From: Deltaproteobacteria bacterium
Lineage (GTDB): Bacteria > CG2-30-53-67
Assembly (NCBI GenBank): GCA_013151235.1
Contig: JAADIO010000035.1
Location: 18,568-82,567 of the forward strand
DNA length: 64,000 bases
Direction of reading: 5' to 3'
Part shown: in pieces, positions 1 through 7,886 of the stretch
Position numbering within the stretch: the first letter of the stretch is position 1
Layout: every line of letters begins with the position of its first letter
Translations under genes and position numbers: made by a program
Notes under the pieces: model-generated
Databases searched by the model: none
What the model was told of the DNA's origin: nothing
The model's input: only the letters and a program-made list of their open reading frames with translations

Positions 1-561
1 GGGGTCGGATACTTCATCGATTACGCCGGGATAGGACTCGACGGAACCGTACTGAAGAGCTACACAGCGTTTCAGAAGAACCGTTTCTATCGGCTGTTGC
101 GGCCGGCACGGCTTCTCCGTCTTCTCCTCTACGGTCTGTTCCTCTTGCGTCACCTTGCATACCGACTCCCGCCGAACATCGAGATCCGCACCGGCGACGG
201 GGATGAACCCGTCCATACAGGGAAAGAGCATTCCCTTCAGGGTGTCGTCATCAGCAATATCCCCTACTACGCCGGCGGTTTTCCGCTCGCGCCAGAAACC
301 GATCCCTCCGGCGGTCTTTTTACGGTCACGCTGATAAAAGGTCTTCCGGATATCCTCCGTATCCTCTCCTCCCGGATTTCCCCCTCTCACCACATTCCCG
401 AAGCCCTCAGGCAGATCAACACCTCACGCCTGACCTGGTCCGTCCCGCCGGGCGTCCCATTCCAGTGGGACGGAGAATGGTCTTCCACCCCTCTCCCCCC
501 CTCCGGAACGGTCAAAGTCGCAGGACAAATACCGGTACTGATCCCCCTTTTTCAAAAATAG
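1..561 (+). CDS. Diacylglycerol/lipid kinase family protein, C-terminal part (5' truncated by window)
   Basis: The reading frame is open from base 1, so the N-terminal catalytic half lies outside the window. The visible 186 residues match the C-terminal beta-rich domain of the YegS/DagK-type lipid kinases: an early GIGLDG stretch, then SNIPYYAGGF, then a P-x-x-DPSGGLFTV segment ending in the usual short barrel strands before a C-terminal P-L-F-Q-K. These enzymes phosphorylate diacylglycerol or related lipids at the inner membrane face. The nucleotide-binding motif cannot be checked here. A TTG at 97 is an internal Leu codon, not a start, because homologous sequence continues upstream of it. 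Confidence 0.8.
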   Translation, partial: GVGYFIDYAGIGLDGTVLKSYTAFQKNRFYRLLRPARLLRLLLYGLFLLRHLAYRLPPNIEIRTGDGDEPVHTGKEHSLQGVVISNIPYYAGGFPLAPETDPSGGLFTVTLIKGLPDILRILSSRISPSHHIPEALRQINTSRLTWSVPPGVPFQWDGEWSSTPLPPSGTVKVAGQIPVLIPLFQK

Positions 562-635
562 ACCACGCGGGAAAATCGGTTTGCCTCCCCATTATATTAT
601 TGTTATAGTACCACTCTCGAACGGGAGACCTGATC

Positions 636-1259
636 ATGATCGACTGGCGTTATCTGACTCTTCCGGTGATCGGTGCCGTCATCGGATGGATCACCAACCT
701 GATCGCCATCAAGATGCTCTTCCGCCCCTACCGGCCGGTCAAGATTCTCGGCATGACCTTCCAGGGGTTGCTCCCCCGCCGGCGCAAAGAGTTTGCCCTC
801 AGCATTGCGAAGACGGTGGAACGGGACCTGCTCACGGCCGAGGATATCACCCGTTTCCTCGAAGATGTTCACTGGGAGGAGGAGGTGGAACGGGCCGTGG
901 AAGAAAGCCTGGAGAGCCGCCTCAAGAGCGGGAGGGTCAGGCTCCTGCTCAGGGCACCGATCTTCGGCCTGATCGGGCAGGAAGTGATTCGTCAACTGAA
1001 GGGAATCTTGAGCCGGACCATCATTGAAAAAGTCCGGGAACACAAAGGTCCCCTGGTGGAAAAGTTCCAGGATGCCCTGGAACTGGAAAAGATCATTTCC
1101 AGGAAAGTGGAAGGCTTCAACATGGAAAAACTGGAATCCCTCCTGATGAACCTGATCGCGAAAGAACTGTCCTATATCGAGCTGGTGGGGGCGGTCCTCG
1201 GTTTTCTCATCGGTCTGGCACAGATGGCGCTTTTGCTTTTTCTGAAAAATATTCATTAA
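636..1259 (+). CDS. DUF445 family membrane protein
   Basis: A 207-residue protein with an N-terminal hydrophobic segment carrying the DUF445 (YheB-like) signature GAVIGWITNLIAIKMLFRP (about residues 13-31), a charged amphipathic middle, and a C-terminal membrane helix (about 185-203). The family is uncharacterised and widespread; this is a short version. GGGAG lies nine bases before the ATG. It ends one base before rsmI, so the two are probably co-transcribed. No function is claimed beyond membrane association by both ends. Confidence 0.85.
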   Translation: MIDWRYLTLPVIGAVIGWITNLIAIKMLFRPYRPVKILGMTFQGLLPRRRKEFALSIAKTVERDLLTAEDITRFLEDVHWEEEVERAVEESLESRLKSGRVRLLLRAPIFGLIGQEVIRQLKGILSRTIIEKVREHKGPLVEKFQDALELEKIISRKVEGFNMEKLESLLMNLIAKELSYIELVGAVLGFLIGLAQMALLLFLKNIH

Positions 1260-1260
1260 T

Positions 1261-2127
1261 ATGATGGCAACAGGGATCCTCTACATCGTGGCCACACCAA
1301 TCGGCAATCTGGAGGATATAACCTTCCGGGCCGTCCGAATCCTCAAGGAGGTGGATCTCATCGCCGCTGAGGATACACGTCACTCCTCCCGGCTTCTGAA
1401 ACATTACGGGATCACAACCCCCACAACCAGCTATCACGACTATACGGATTCGAAGAAACGTGCCTCTCTGATGCGCCGACTGGCGACGGGTGACAAGATC
1501 GCTCTCATCAGCGACGCCGGCACACCGGGGATCTCCGATCCCGGCTACCGGTTGATTTCCGAGGCGGTTGCCGGAGGGATCGAAGTGACGGCCGTGCCCG
1601 GTCCATCGGTCCTGACGGCGGCGCTCTCCGCAGCCGGTCTTCCCACGGATGCCTTCTATTTCAATGGTTATCTCCCGAACCGGGCCGCCGCCCGCCGTAA
1701 GGTGCTCCGATCCCTGGCGGAACGGCGGGAAACCCTGGTCCTCTATGAGGCACCCCACCGGATCACGGCCTCGCTTTCCGACATGAAAGACCTGCTCGGC
1801 AACCGGCGAATCGCCGTCTGCCGGGAGATGACCAAGCTCCACGAGGAGATCTTCCGGGGGAACCTGGAAGAAGCCCTGCAAAACTTCTCCACGCGGGAAA
1901 AGATCCGGGGGGAGTTTACCCTCGTTGTCGAAGGGGCGAAAAAAGACCCGGCTCTACCGGTCGACCTGAACCTTCCGGATGAAATCACCCGAGCCATGGA
2001 GGGAGCAGGAGTGAACCGGAAGGAGGCGGTGCGGATCGTCGCGGAACGGTTCGGCCTCCCGAAAAAGGTGGTTTACCGGGCAAGCCTAACGGACAAGGAT
2101 TCGCACTTACCATCATCACCTCGATGA
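1261..2127 (+). CDS. rsmI: 16S rRNA (cytidine(1402)-2'-O)-methyltransferase RsmI
   Basis: Family-typical 288 residues. RsmI uses S-adenosylmethionine to methylate the 2'-O of C1402 in the decoding centre of 16S rRNA. Seen: N-terminal VATPIGNLEDI (about 9-19), EDTRHS (about 37-42), the SAM-binding loop LISDAGTPGISDPG (about 80-95) and VPGPSVLTAALSAAGL (about 115-131), all hallmarks of the tetrapyrrole-methylase fold in RsmI. The C-terminal helical segment with GLPKK is also present. It begins one base after the DUF445 stop, with two consecutive ATG codons; either could start. Confidence 0.95.
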   Translation: MMATGILYIVATPIGNLEDITFRAVRILKEVDLIAAEDTRHSSRLLKHYGITTPTTSYHDYTDSKKRASLMRRLATGDKIALISDAGTPGISDPGYRLISEAVAGGIEVTAVPGPSVLTAALSAAGLPTDAFYFNGYLPNRAAARRKVLRSLAERRETLVLYEAPHRITASLSDMKDLLGNRRIAVCREMTKLHEEIFRGNLEEALQNFSTREKIRGEFTLVVEGAKKDPALPVDLNLPDEITRAMEGAGVNRKEAVRIVAERFGLPKKVVYRASLTDKDSHLPSSPR

Positions 2128-2149
2128 ATTCATACAAAGGAGAAAATCG

Positions 2150-3277
2150 ATGGAACCGAGCAAAGTCTATTACGTCTCCGCCCGGGCGACCAAGTGGTCC
2201 TACCGGGAGAGCCTGGCGGGCCGTTTCGAGACACTTCTGAAAGAGTTCCAGGTCGGGAAGTACCTCAAGAAAAAAGACCCTGTGGCGCTGAAGATGCACT
2301 TCGGCTCCGAAGGGGCGCACAGGATCATCCGGCCCCTCTTCGTCCGAAAGGTGGTTGAGACCGTTCGCCGGGCGGGGGGAAAACCCTTTGTCACCGACAC
2401 CGTCCGGATCAAGGGACTTGACTACCTGAAGGTAGCGAACGAAAACGGAATCAACGAACAGGCCTGCGGGGCGCCGGTGATCCTGGCCGACGGAATCTTC
2501 GGCAATGATCACGTCTCCGTACCCTCAGGTTCGGAACAGGGGGAGGTCTTCGTCGCTTCCGCCCTTCATGACGCGCCGTCCATGATCGTCCTCTCCCACT
2601 TCAAGGGGCATGTCAATGCCGGAATCGGCGGGGCAATCAAGAACCTCGCCATGGGGGGGCTCTCCGGCTCCGACCGCAACCACGACTGGAAGCACGGCAG
2701 GGGGGGAATGCATACCCACCACACGGCCGGCAAGATCGAGTGGGAACGGGAACAGTGCAGTCTCTGCAACCAGTGCGTGGAGATCTGCCCTCTCGACGCA
2801 TGCTCTTTTGAAAACGAACTGTGGGAATACAATGCAAAAAAATGCTGGCGCTGCGGGCGCTGCGCCCGGGTCTGCCCCGAGGGGGCCCTTGATATGCCGA
2901 TGGATGAGGACCGCTTTCACCAGGGGATGGCGGAATCGACAAAGGCCGTTCTTTCCACATTTAAAGAACACCGCGTCCTCTACATTAACTTTCTGCTTGA
3001 AATCCAGCCGGAATGCGACTGCATGCCCGGCGCCGATGTACCGGTAGTTCAGGACCTCGGGATTCTGCTCTCCGACGATATCGTGGCGATCGACCAGGCA
3101 TCCTGCGACCTGATCCTCCAGAACCCGCCTCTCCCCGGATCCATGGCCGAGGACCGGGGGCTGAAGCCAGGGGACGACATCATGCTCAAGCTTCACAGAA
3201 TCGACGGCCGGAAACATATCGATGCGGCCTGTGCGCTGGGCCTGGGGAACAAGGAATATTCCCTCATCAAGACCTGA
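2150..3277 (+). CDS. DUF362 domain protein with two [4Fe-4S] ferredoxin motifs
   Basis: A 375-residue cytoplasmic iron-sulfur protein. Residues 1 to about 195 form a DUF362 domain (KMHFGSEG near 48, SHFKGHVNAGIGGAIKNLAMG near 147-166). Then come two tandem ferredoxin motifs: C-x2-C-x2-C-x3-CP around 203-213 and again around 231-241. A third region (about 250-375) belongs to the same family and has a short ECDC pair. The DUF362/ferredoxin family is common in anaerobes; its reaction is unknown, and electron transfer is the only inference made. AAAGGAG sits well placed before the ATG. Confidence 0.9.
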   Translation: MEPSKVYYVSARATKWSYRESLAGRFETLLKEFQVGKYLKKKDPVALKMHFGSEGAHRIIRPLFVRKVVETVRRAGGKPFVTDTVRIKGLDYLKVANENGINEQACGAPVILADGIFGNDHVSVPSGSEQGEVFVASALHDAPSMIVLSHFKGHVNAGIGGAIKNLAMGGLSGSDRNHDWKHGRGGMHTHHTAGKIEWEREQCSLCNQCVEICPLDACSFENELWEYNAKKCWRCGRCARVCPEGALDMPMDEDRFHQGMAESTKAVLSTFKEHRVLYINFLLEIQPECDCMPGADVPVVQDLGILLSDDIVAIDQASCDLILQNPPLPGSMAEDRGLKPGDDIMLKLHRIDGRKHIDAACALGLGNKEYSLIKT

Positions 3278-3283
3278 ATCGTC

Positions 3284-3311
3284 TTGACACCCGCCCCGAA
3301 AACGTTATAAA
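3284..3311 (+). promoter_or_regulatory. Sigma-70-type promoter of the receiver-HisKA gene
   Basis: TTGACA (3284-3289), 16-base spacer, TATAAA (3306-3311). Transcription should begin near 3318, downstream of the ATG at 3313, which therefore cannot be the usual start of the next gene. This supports the GTG at 3346. Confidence 0.65.
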
Positions 3312-3345
3312 AATGATAGGTCTGCTTCTCGAAAGGATTATACCG

Positions 3346-4023
3346 GTGGGAAAGATTTTGATTGTTGACGATTCCGAGGACAATCGCGAGGTACTGCGCG
3401 CCGTCCTGGAACACCAGGACTATGAGGTCATCTCCGCTGAGAGCGGCGAAGAAGCAATCCGCCTTGCCGTCGAGATTTCTCCGGACCTGATCCTGATGGA
3501 TGTCATCATGCCGGGGATGGACGGGATCACGACCTGCCGGACGTTGCATACCCATGACAAGACGCAGGGGATTCCGGTCATCATGCTGACGGCAAAAAAT
3601 GAACCGGAGGACTTGCAGCGGGGACTCGAAGCAGGGGCCGTGGACTACGTCAAAAAACCCTTCCTGATGGCCGAACTGATGGCACGAGTCAAGACCGCCC
3701 TTCGCCTGAAGGCCGCCCAGGACAAACTGGTGGTACAGGAAAAAAAGATCGCCGTCATGGAGCTGGCCGGGGCCGCCGCCCATGAACTCAACCAACCCCT
3801 CACCGTCATTAACTGTCAGGTTAAACTCCTTGAAGAAGCCCTCGAAGAAGAGGGGGTTTTTCCCGGCAGCCGGGAGATCGAAATCATCTATGAATCGGTA
3901 CGGAAGATGACGGAGATCATCCGGAAGATCGGGAACATTACGAAGTACAGAACCAAGGAGTATCTCCTCGGCGACAAGATCATCGACCTTGATGAAGCGT
4001 GCGAGGATGAAGTCGAGGAATGA
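3346..4023 (+). CDS. Response regulator receiver fused to HisKA dimerisation domain, no ATPase domain
   Basis: The 225 residues contain a CheY-like receiver (acidic pair in VDDSED, phosphoacceptor Asp52 in LILMDVIMPG, Lys103 in YVKKPF) followed by a HisKA-type helical hairpin with the H-box AAHELNQPL (His146). Translation then stops; there is no HATPase domain with N, G1 or G2 boxes, and none follows in any frame. It may act as a phosphotransfer or dimerisation partner for another kinase; that is inference. GTG at 3346 is chosen because GAAAGGA lies eight bases upstream and the promoter places the transcription start after the ATG at 3313. Confidence 0.8.
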   Translation: MGKILIVDDSEDNREVLRAVLEHQDYEVISAESGEEAIRLAVEISPDLILMDVIMPGMDGITTCRTLHTHDKTQGIPVIMLTAKNEPEDLQRGLEAGAVDYVKKPFLMAELMARVKTALRLKAAQDKLVVQEKKIAVMELAGAAAHELNQPLTVINCQVKLLEEALEEEGVFPGSREIEIIYESVRKMTEIIRKIGNITKYRTKEYLLGDKIIDLDEACEDEVEE

Positions 4024-4131
4024 CGTACGTTCCGCATTGCCTTTGACGTTGATCTTGCCTTTGCCGGATCCCGCTTTTCGCCGCTTGACCTGCTTCCTGC
4101 AAAATCGGGGGAAGTCCAGATATCTTTTCCC

Positions 4132-4178
4132 TTGACATCACGGCGGCAGAATGTTTAATTTAGTAATTGAATTCAATT
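4132..4178 (+). promoter_or_regulatory. Promoter and 14-bp palindrome upstream of the Rrf2 gene
   Basis: TTGACA at 4132-4137, 18-base spacer and TAATTT at 4156-4161, followed at once by a perfect 14-bp palindrome AATTGAATTCAATT (4165-4178) near the expected transcription start. The position suits autorepression by the Rrf2 protein encoded 30 bp downstream; that assignment is inference. The 110 bp before it, after the receiver gene stop, show nothing else. Confidence 0.55.
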
Positions 4179-4207
4179 GATTCATTTAACTATTTCCGGA
4201 ATCCTTC

Positions 4208-4654
4208 ATGGAATTGACTCGGGCTGCGGATTACGCCTTGCGGGGTGTTCTATATCTCTCCTTGCAACCGGAAGGGACCCTTTCCGTCATCAGCGAAATT
4301 GCCGAACAGATGGATATCCCCGAAGGGTTCCTTGCGCGAATCTTCCAGACCTTGGCCAAATCCGGCATCATCCGTTCCCACCGGGGCAAAAAAGGGGGCT
4401 TCTCCCTGGCTCTTCCGGCGGAAGAGATCAATATGCGGAAAGTGATTGAGACCATGGAGGGACCGATTCACCTGAACCGCTGTCTCAACGGATACGGCGA
4501 CTGCGGGCGTGGAACGCTCTGCTCCCTGCATGATGTGTGGTGCCGCATTCAGGAACAGGTGATTACGACCCTTGGTGAAACAACCTTCTCCTACCTCGCC
4601 CAACAGACGAAAAACAAGATGCAGGAACATCCCCCTGCCGAATCATCTTCATGA
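4208..4654 (+). CDS. Rrf2 family transcriptional regulator, probable Fe-S sensor
   Basis: A 148-residue winged-helix regulator of the Rrf2 family (IscR/NsrR relatives). It has the classic N-terminus MELTRAADYALRGVLYL, a recognition helix around 38-55, and the wing with RGKKGGFSLA near 59-69. Three cysteines (Cys92, Cys99, Cys105) in the segment before a conserved SLHDVW correspond to the cluster-binding cysteines of IscR/NsrR, so it probably senses iron-sulfur status, nitric oxide or redox. No iron-sulfur assembly genes adjoin it; ribF follows after 140 bp with its own weak promoter-like sequence, so its targets may lie elsewhere. Confidence 0.9.
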   Translation: MELTRAADYALRGVLYLSLQPEGTLSVISEIAEQMDIPEGFLARIFQTLAKSGIIRSHRGKKGGFSLALPAEEINMRKVIETMEGPIHLNRCLNGYGDCGRGTLCSLHDVWCRIQEQVITTLGETTFSYLAQQTKNKMQEHPPAESSS

Positions 4655-4794
4655 ATCAACGAGAGAAAGAGAACGATTCTTACGGAATAATTTTTTTCTG
4701 TCGCTGTATTTGCCAAGATCTTCTGTTGACAAGGCCACGGAGAGTATGAGAATGATATCAGAGTAGATTCGAACTCCTGATCCGGAATATCATC

Positions 4795-5742
4795 ATGCAA
4801 ATCATTCGCGACCTTGTCCAGCTGGAACATCGGTTTACTTATCCTGTCGTCACCCTCGGCAACTATGACGGGGTGCATCTGGGGCATCAGAAGATCTTTG
4901 AACAGGTGATGGCAAGAGCCCGGAAGATGTCCGGGACCTCAATCATCTTCACCTTCGAACCGCACCCTCTCAAAGTACTTTCCCCTTCCACGGCCCCACC
5001 GCTTCTGAATACCTTTCGACGGAAAATGGAACTCTTTGAGGCCTACGGCATCGAGGTCGTCATTTGCGCTGAATTCACCCGGGAATTAGCCGCCACACCA
5101 CCGGAGGACTTCATCAAAAACATTCTTGTCGATCAAGTCGGAGTAAAAGAAATTCTCGTGGGATATGACTACGCCTTCGGCCGGGGCAAACAGGGAAACA
5201 CCGACGCCATGGCGGAGATGGGAAGACGTTACGGTTTTCAGGTAGAGGTCATCCCGGCATTTACCCTGCATGAAGAAGTGGTCAGTACGACTCGAATCCG
5301 GGAGCTCGTGCGCCGGGGAGAGATCCGGAAGGTCTGTACTCTCCTTGGACGTTGCTACGCCAGCGAGGGGATTGTCACCGCCGGCGACCACCGAGGCAAA
5401 GGCCTGGGCTTTCCCACGGCAAACCTCGAATCCCATAATGAAATCTTCCCGAAACGGGGGGTCTATGCCGTACAAGTCGAATACAAAGACCGTCTCTTTG
5501 ACGGCGTGGCCAACATCGGGACCCACCCCACTTTCGGCGAAGGGCAGGTCACCATCGAGGTGCACATCTTTGATTTTCAGGAAGAGATCTATGGACAATT
5601 CGTCCGGGTTCTCTACCGGGAACGCCTTCGGGATGAACAGACCTTCGGTAGCAAGGAAAGTCTGGTCCGCCAGATCCATCAGGATATCAAGAAGACCAGG
5701 GAGATCCTTCAACCACACGGAAAGAAAGAAACATCCAAATGA
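4795..5742 (+). CDS. ribF: Bifunctional riboflavin kinase/FAD synthetase
   Basis: 315 residues, normal length. RibF phosphorylates riboflavin to FMN and adenylylates FMN to FAD. The N-terminal nucleotidyltransferase has TLGNYDGVHLGHQ (about 21-33) and FTFEPHPLKVLSP (about 58-70); the sequence STTRIRELVRRGEI precedes the C-terminal kinase barrel, which has GKGLGFPTAN (about 201-210) and GVANIGTHPTF (about 238-248). TTGACA at 4726 with GAGAAT 16 bases later is a weak candidate promoter. No FMN riboswitch-like structure was noticed upstream. The stop overlaps the next start by four bases. Confidence 0.95.
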   Translation: MQIIRDLVQLEHRFTYPVVTLGNYDGVHLGHQKIFEQVMARARKMSGTSIIFTFEPHPLKVLSPSTAPPLLNTFRRKMELFEAYGIEVVICAEFTRELAATPPEDFIKNILVDQVGVKEILVGYDYAFGRGKQGNTDAMAEMGRRYGFQVEVIPAFTLHEEVVSTTRIRELVRRGEIRKVCTLLGRCYASEGIVTAGDHRGKGLGFPTANLESHNEIFPKRGVYAVQVEYKDRLFDGVANIGTHPTFGEGQVTIEVHIFDFQEEIYGQFVRVLYRERLRDEQTFGSKESLVRQIHQDIKKTREILQPHGKKETSK

Positions 5743-6764
5743 TCAAATCACGTAAAATGTTCTGGTTCGGGATCATCCTCAGTCTCGCCCTCATCATCCT
5801 TCTTGTACAACGCACCGACATTCACAAACTTGCCCTCGCCTTCCGTCAGGCAAATTATCTCTACTGCCTGCCGGTCATTGCCGTCGCATTGCTCGGGATC
5901 CTGATCCGGGCATACCGCTGGGGTCATATCCTGGCCCCACTGCACCGGGCTTCCCGGAAAAATCTTTTTTCGGCCATGATGATCGGATTCATGGCGATTG
6001 ACATTCTCCCTGCCCGTATCGGAGAAGTTGCACGAGCCGTTCTGATCGGCAGAAAGGAACCGATCTCGAAAACCAGTGCGCTGGCAACCATTGTCGTGGA
6101 ACGACTCTTTGACATATTTACCCTGCTTCTGCTGCTGGTCTGGGTCCTCTTTGCCATGTCGCACTCCACACTTCCCCCGGTCTATATCCGTACGCTCAAG
6201 GCAGGGGGGACCATGATGGCGGCACTCTTCGTCGGGGTCCTCTTGTTTCTCGTCTTCCTCCGCTTCAATACCGGTGTCGCTCTGAACTTCGTCCGGTTCT
6301 GCCTGCGCCCCTTTCCCCACTCATTGCAGACAAAGACACTGGAATTGATGGACTCCTTTGTCGCCGGTCTGACCACGATCCGGATGGGAAGAGACCTTCT
6401 CTGGATCATCTTTTACTCCGTCCTTCTCTGGAGTCTCTACGGAATAGGAAATCTTTTTATGCTTCGTTCTTTCGGCATTCGAACACCGGTTTATGTTCCT
6501 TTTTACCTGGTGATCGTACAGGCCTTTGCCGTCGGGATTCCTTCCTCACCGGGGTTTGTCGGCACCTACGATGCAGCCGTCGTAGCCGGGCTGGCACCTT
6601 TCCATGCCGATGAAGCCGTCCGGCTCAGCTTCGCCCTCCTCTCACATTTTCTGATCTTCCTCCCGGTCATCCTCTACGGGCTCATCCTCCTCTGGAGAGA
6701 GCATCTCACCCTCGATGTCCTAGAAAGAGAGGCCGGCACGGAGCCGGAGGAAACGGAGGGATGA
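5739..6764 (+). CDS. UPF0104 / lysylphosphatidylglycerol synthase-type transmembrane protein
   Basis: 341 residues with about eight hydrophobic segments. The pattern matches the YbhN/AglD/LPG-synthase transmembrane family: RAYRWGHIL near 53-60, then GFMAIDILPARIGEVARAVLIGR near 87-109, then SALATIVVERLFDIFTLLLL near 115-134, and the late SSPGFVGTYDAAVVAG motif near 270-285. It has the flippase-like membrane half only, with no C-terminal GNAT-like lysyltransferase domain, so lipid aminoacylation should not be assumed. ATGA overlaps link it to ribF before and the metal-binding small protein after. Confidence 0.88.
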   Translation: MIKSRKMFWFGIILSLALIILLVQRTDIHKLALAFRQANYLYCLPVIAVALLGILIRAYRWGHILAPLHRASRKNLFSAMMIGFMAIDILPARIGEVARAVLIGRKEPISKTSALATIVVERLFDIFTLLLLLVWVLFAMSHSTLPPVYIRTLKAGGTMMAALFVGVLLFLVFLRFNTGVALNFVRFCLRPFPHSLQTKTLELMDSFVAGLTTIRMGRDLLWIIFYSVLLWSLYGIGNLFMLRSFGIRTPVYVPFYLVIVQAFAVGIPSSPGFVGTYDAAVVAGLAPFHADEAVRLSFALLSHFLIFLPVILYGLILLWREHLTLDVLEREAGTEPEETEG

Positions 6765-7039
6765 TAATGGGACGGTTTTTTGTCTTTCTTCTCTGGGGAT
6801 TGTTTGTCTACCTGTTATGGAAGGTTCTCTTTCCGGGCAGCAGACATCCGCACAGCGAGGAGACCCCGGAAACAACGATGGAGATCATGGTGCATGATCC
6901 GAACTGCAACACCTTCATCCCCCGCCCCGAAGCCCTCTCCAGAAAAATCGGCGGCAAAACACACTACTTCTGCAGCCGGAAATGCATGAAAGAGTTTCGT
7001 ACCCGTACGCACAAAGAAACCCCGAATCAGCAGACCTGA
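6761..7039 (+). CDS. Small membrane-anchored YHS/TRASH-like metal-binding protein
   Basis: 92 residues: one N-terminal transmembrane helix (about 4-24), a short linker, then a small cysteine motif with C at the start (DPNCNTFIP) and a terminal Y-F-C-x3-C-x4-F (YFCSRKCMKEF). This arrangement resembles the YHS/PP0621-type treble clef that binds one metal ion. The start overlaps the previous stop; a second ATG at 6767 is possible. The 3' end overlaps the convergent acyltransferase gene by 13 bp. Its partner is not known. Confidence 0.8.
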   Translation: MIMGRFFVFLLWGLFVYLLWKVLFPGSRHPHSEETPETTMEIMVHDPNCNTFIPRPEALSRKIGGKTHYFCSRKCMKEFRTRTHKETPNQQT

Positions 7040-7728
7040 TTTCTGATAATGGTTCGGCGAAGACGATCAAGAAATCCGTTCCGGTCCGCACCGTCTGAAG
7101 GCTGAACATAGACCGGCTCACCAATAACCACATGGACGGTTCCCGGATGAAGACGGAATGTTTTTTTCGGCATCACCTCGAAGCTGCCGGAGATGCTTAC
7201 GGGGATGATCGGTGCCCCCGAGGCCTCGGCCAGGTAATAGCAACCTTTCTTGAAGGCATGAACCTTGCCGTCCGGAGAACGGGTCCCCTCGGGAAAGATC
7301 AGGACCGACTGTCCCTCACGAATCTTGTCGGCAGCGGCTTTGAGACTTCGACGGGCCCGCTCCCGGTTGGACCGATCGATCATGATGTTTCCATAGCGCC
7401 GCATGGCAAAGCTGAAGACCGGAATCCGGTACAACTCCTTCTTCGCGATCCAGCCGAGATGACGGGGAAGATAGCCCATCAGAACAAAGATGTCAAAATA
7501 ACCCTGGTGGTTGGAGGTAACGATTATCGCGGAGTCCACAGGCAGATTCCGTTCCCCCCGGACCTTGACCCGGACCCCGGAAGCGGCAATAATCGTCCGA
7601 GCCCAGAGCCTGGCGAAAAAATGGAGGCACTTCCCGCTGGAATCCAGAAAGGAAAAGACAACAATCAGACTGCCGCAGAGGACCGTCATGAAGATTCCGA
7701 CGGTCCAAACCCAGAGTGTGCGAATCAT
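7027..7728 (-). CDS. plsC: 1-acyl-sn-glycerol-3-phosphate acyltransferase
   Basis: 233 residues. PlsC acylates lysophosphatidic acid to phosphatidic acid in the inner membrane. Seen: an N-terminal membrane helix (about 2-27), the catalytic NHQGYFD (H-x4-D; His74, Asp79), the substrate-binding FPEGTRS (about 145-151), and VPV-type IPVSISGS further on. The ATG at 7728 is preceded by GGAGG at ideal spacing, so it is preferred to an in-frame start 48 bases further upstream that lacks a ribosome site. Transcribed convergently with the UPF0104 operon and divergently from the metallo-hydrolase gene. Confidence 0.93.
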   Translation of the reverse strand: MIRTLWVWTVGIFMTVLCGSLIVVFSFLDSSGKCLHFFARLWARTIIAASGVRVKVRGERNLPVDSAIIVTSNHQGYFDIFVLMGYLPRHLGWIAKKELYRIPVFSFAMRRYGNIMIDRSNRERARRSLKAAADKIREGQSVLIFPEGTRSPDGKVHAFKKGCYYLAEASGAPIIPVSISGSFEVMPKKTFRLHPGTVHVVIGEPVYVQPSDGADRNGFLDRLRRTIIRNQVC

Positions 7729-7796
7729 GATTCCTCCAAATGGGGGAAGTATAATGGCCTTCAACGGATATTTCAAGCTCTATCCATAGGAAAACA

Positions 7797-7826
7797 TTGA
7801 CTTTAGAAGGGTTTCTGCGATAGAGT
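7797..7826 (+). promoter_or_regulatory. Possible promoter of the metallo-hydrolase gene
   Basis: TTGACT (7797-7802), 18-base spacer and TAGAGT (7821-7826) in the gap between divergent plsC and the metallo-hydrolase gene, about 60 bp before its ATG. Two hexamer mismatches make it a moderate match only. Confidence 0.35.
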
Positions 7827-7886
7827 AAACGAACGGTTCGCCGTTTGGAGCCGCAAACGATACCCCGAAGGGAGTCATCCGGTACC

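Noticed and set aside
3313..3345. ATG at 3313 as the start of the receiver-HisKA gene
   Set aside because: It lies between the -10 box and the expected transcription start; GTG 3346 has a proper ribosome site.
4655..4794. FMN riboswitch before ribF
   Set aside because: None of the conserved FMN element segments were visible in the 140-bp gap.
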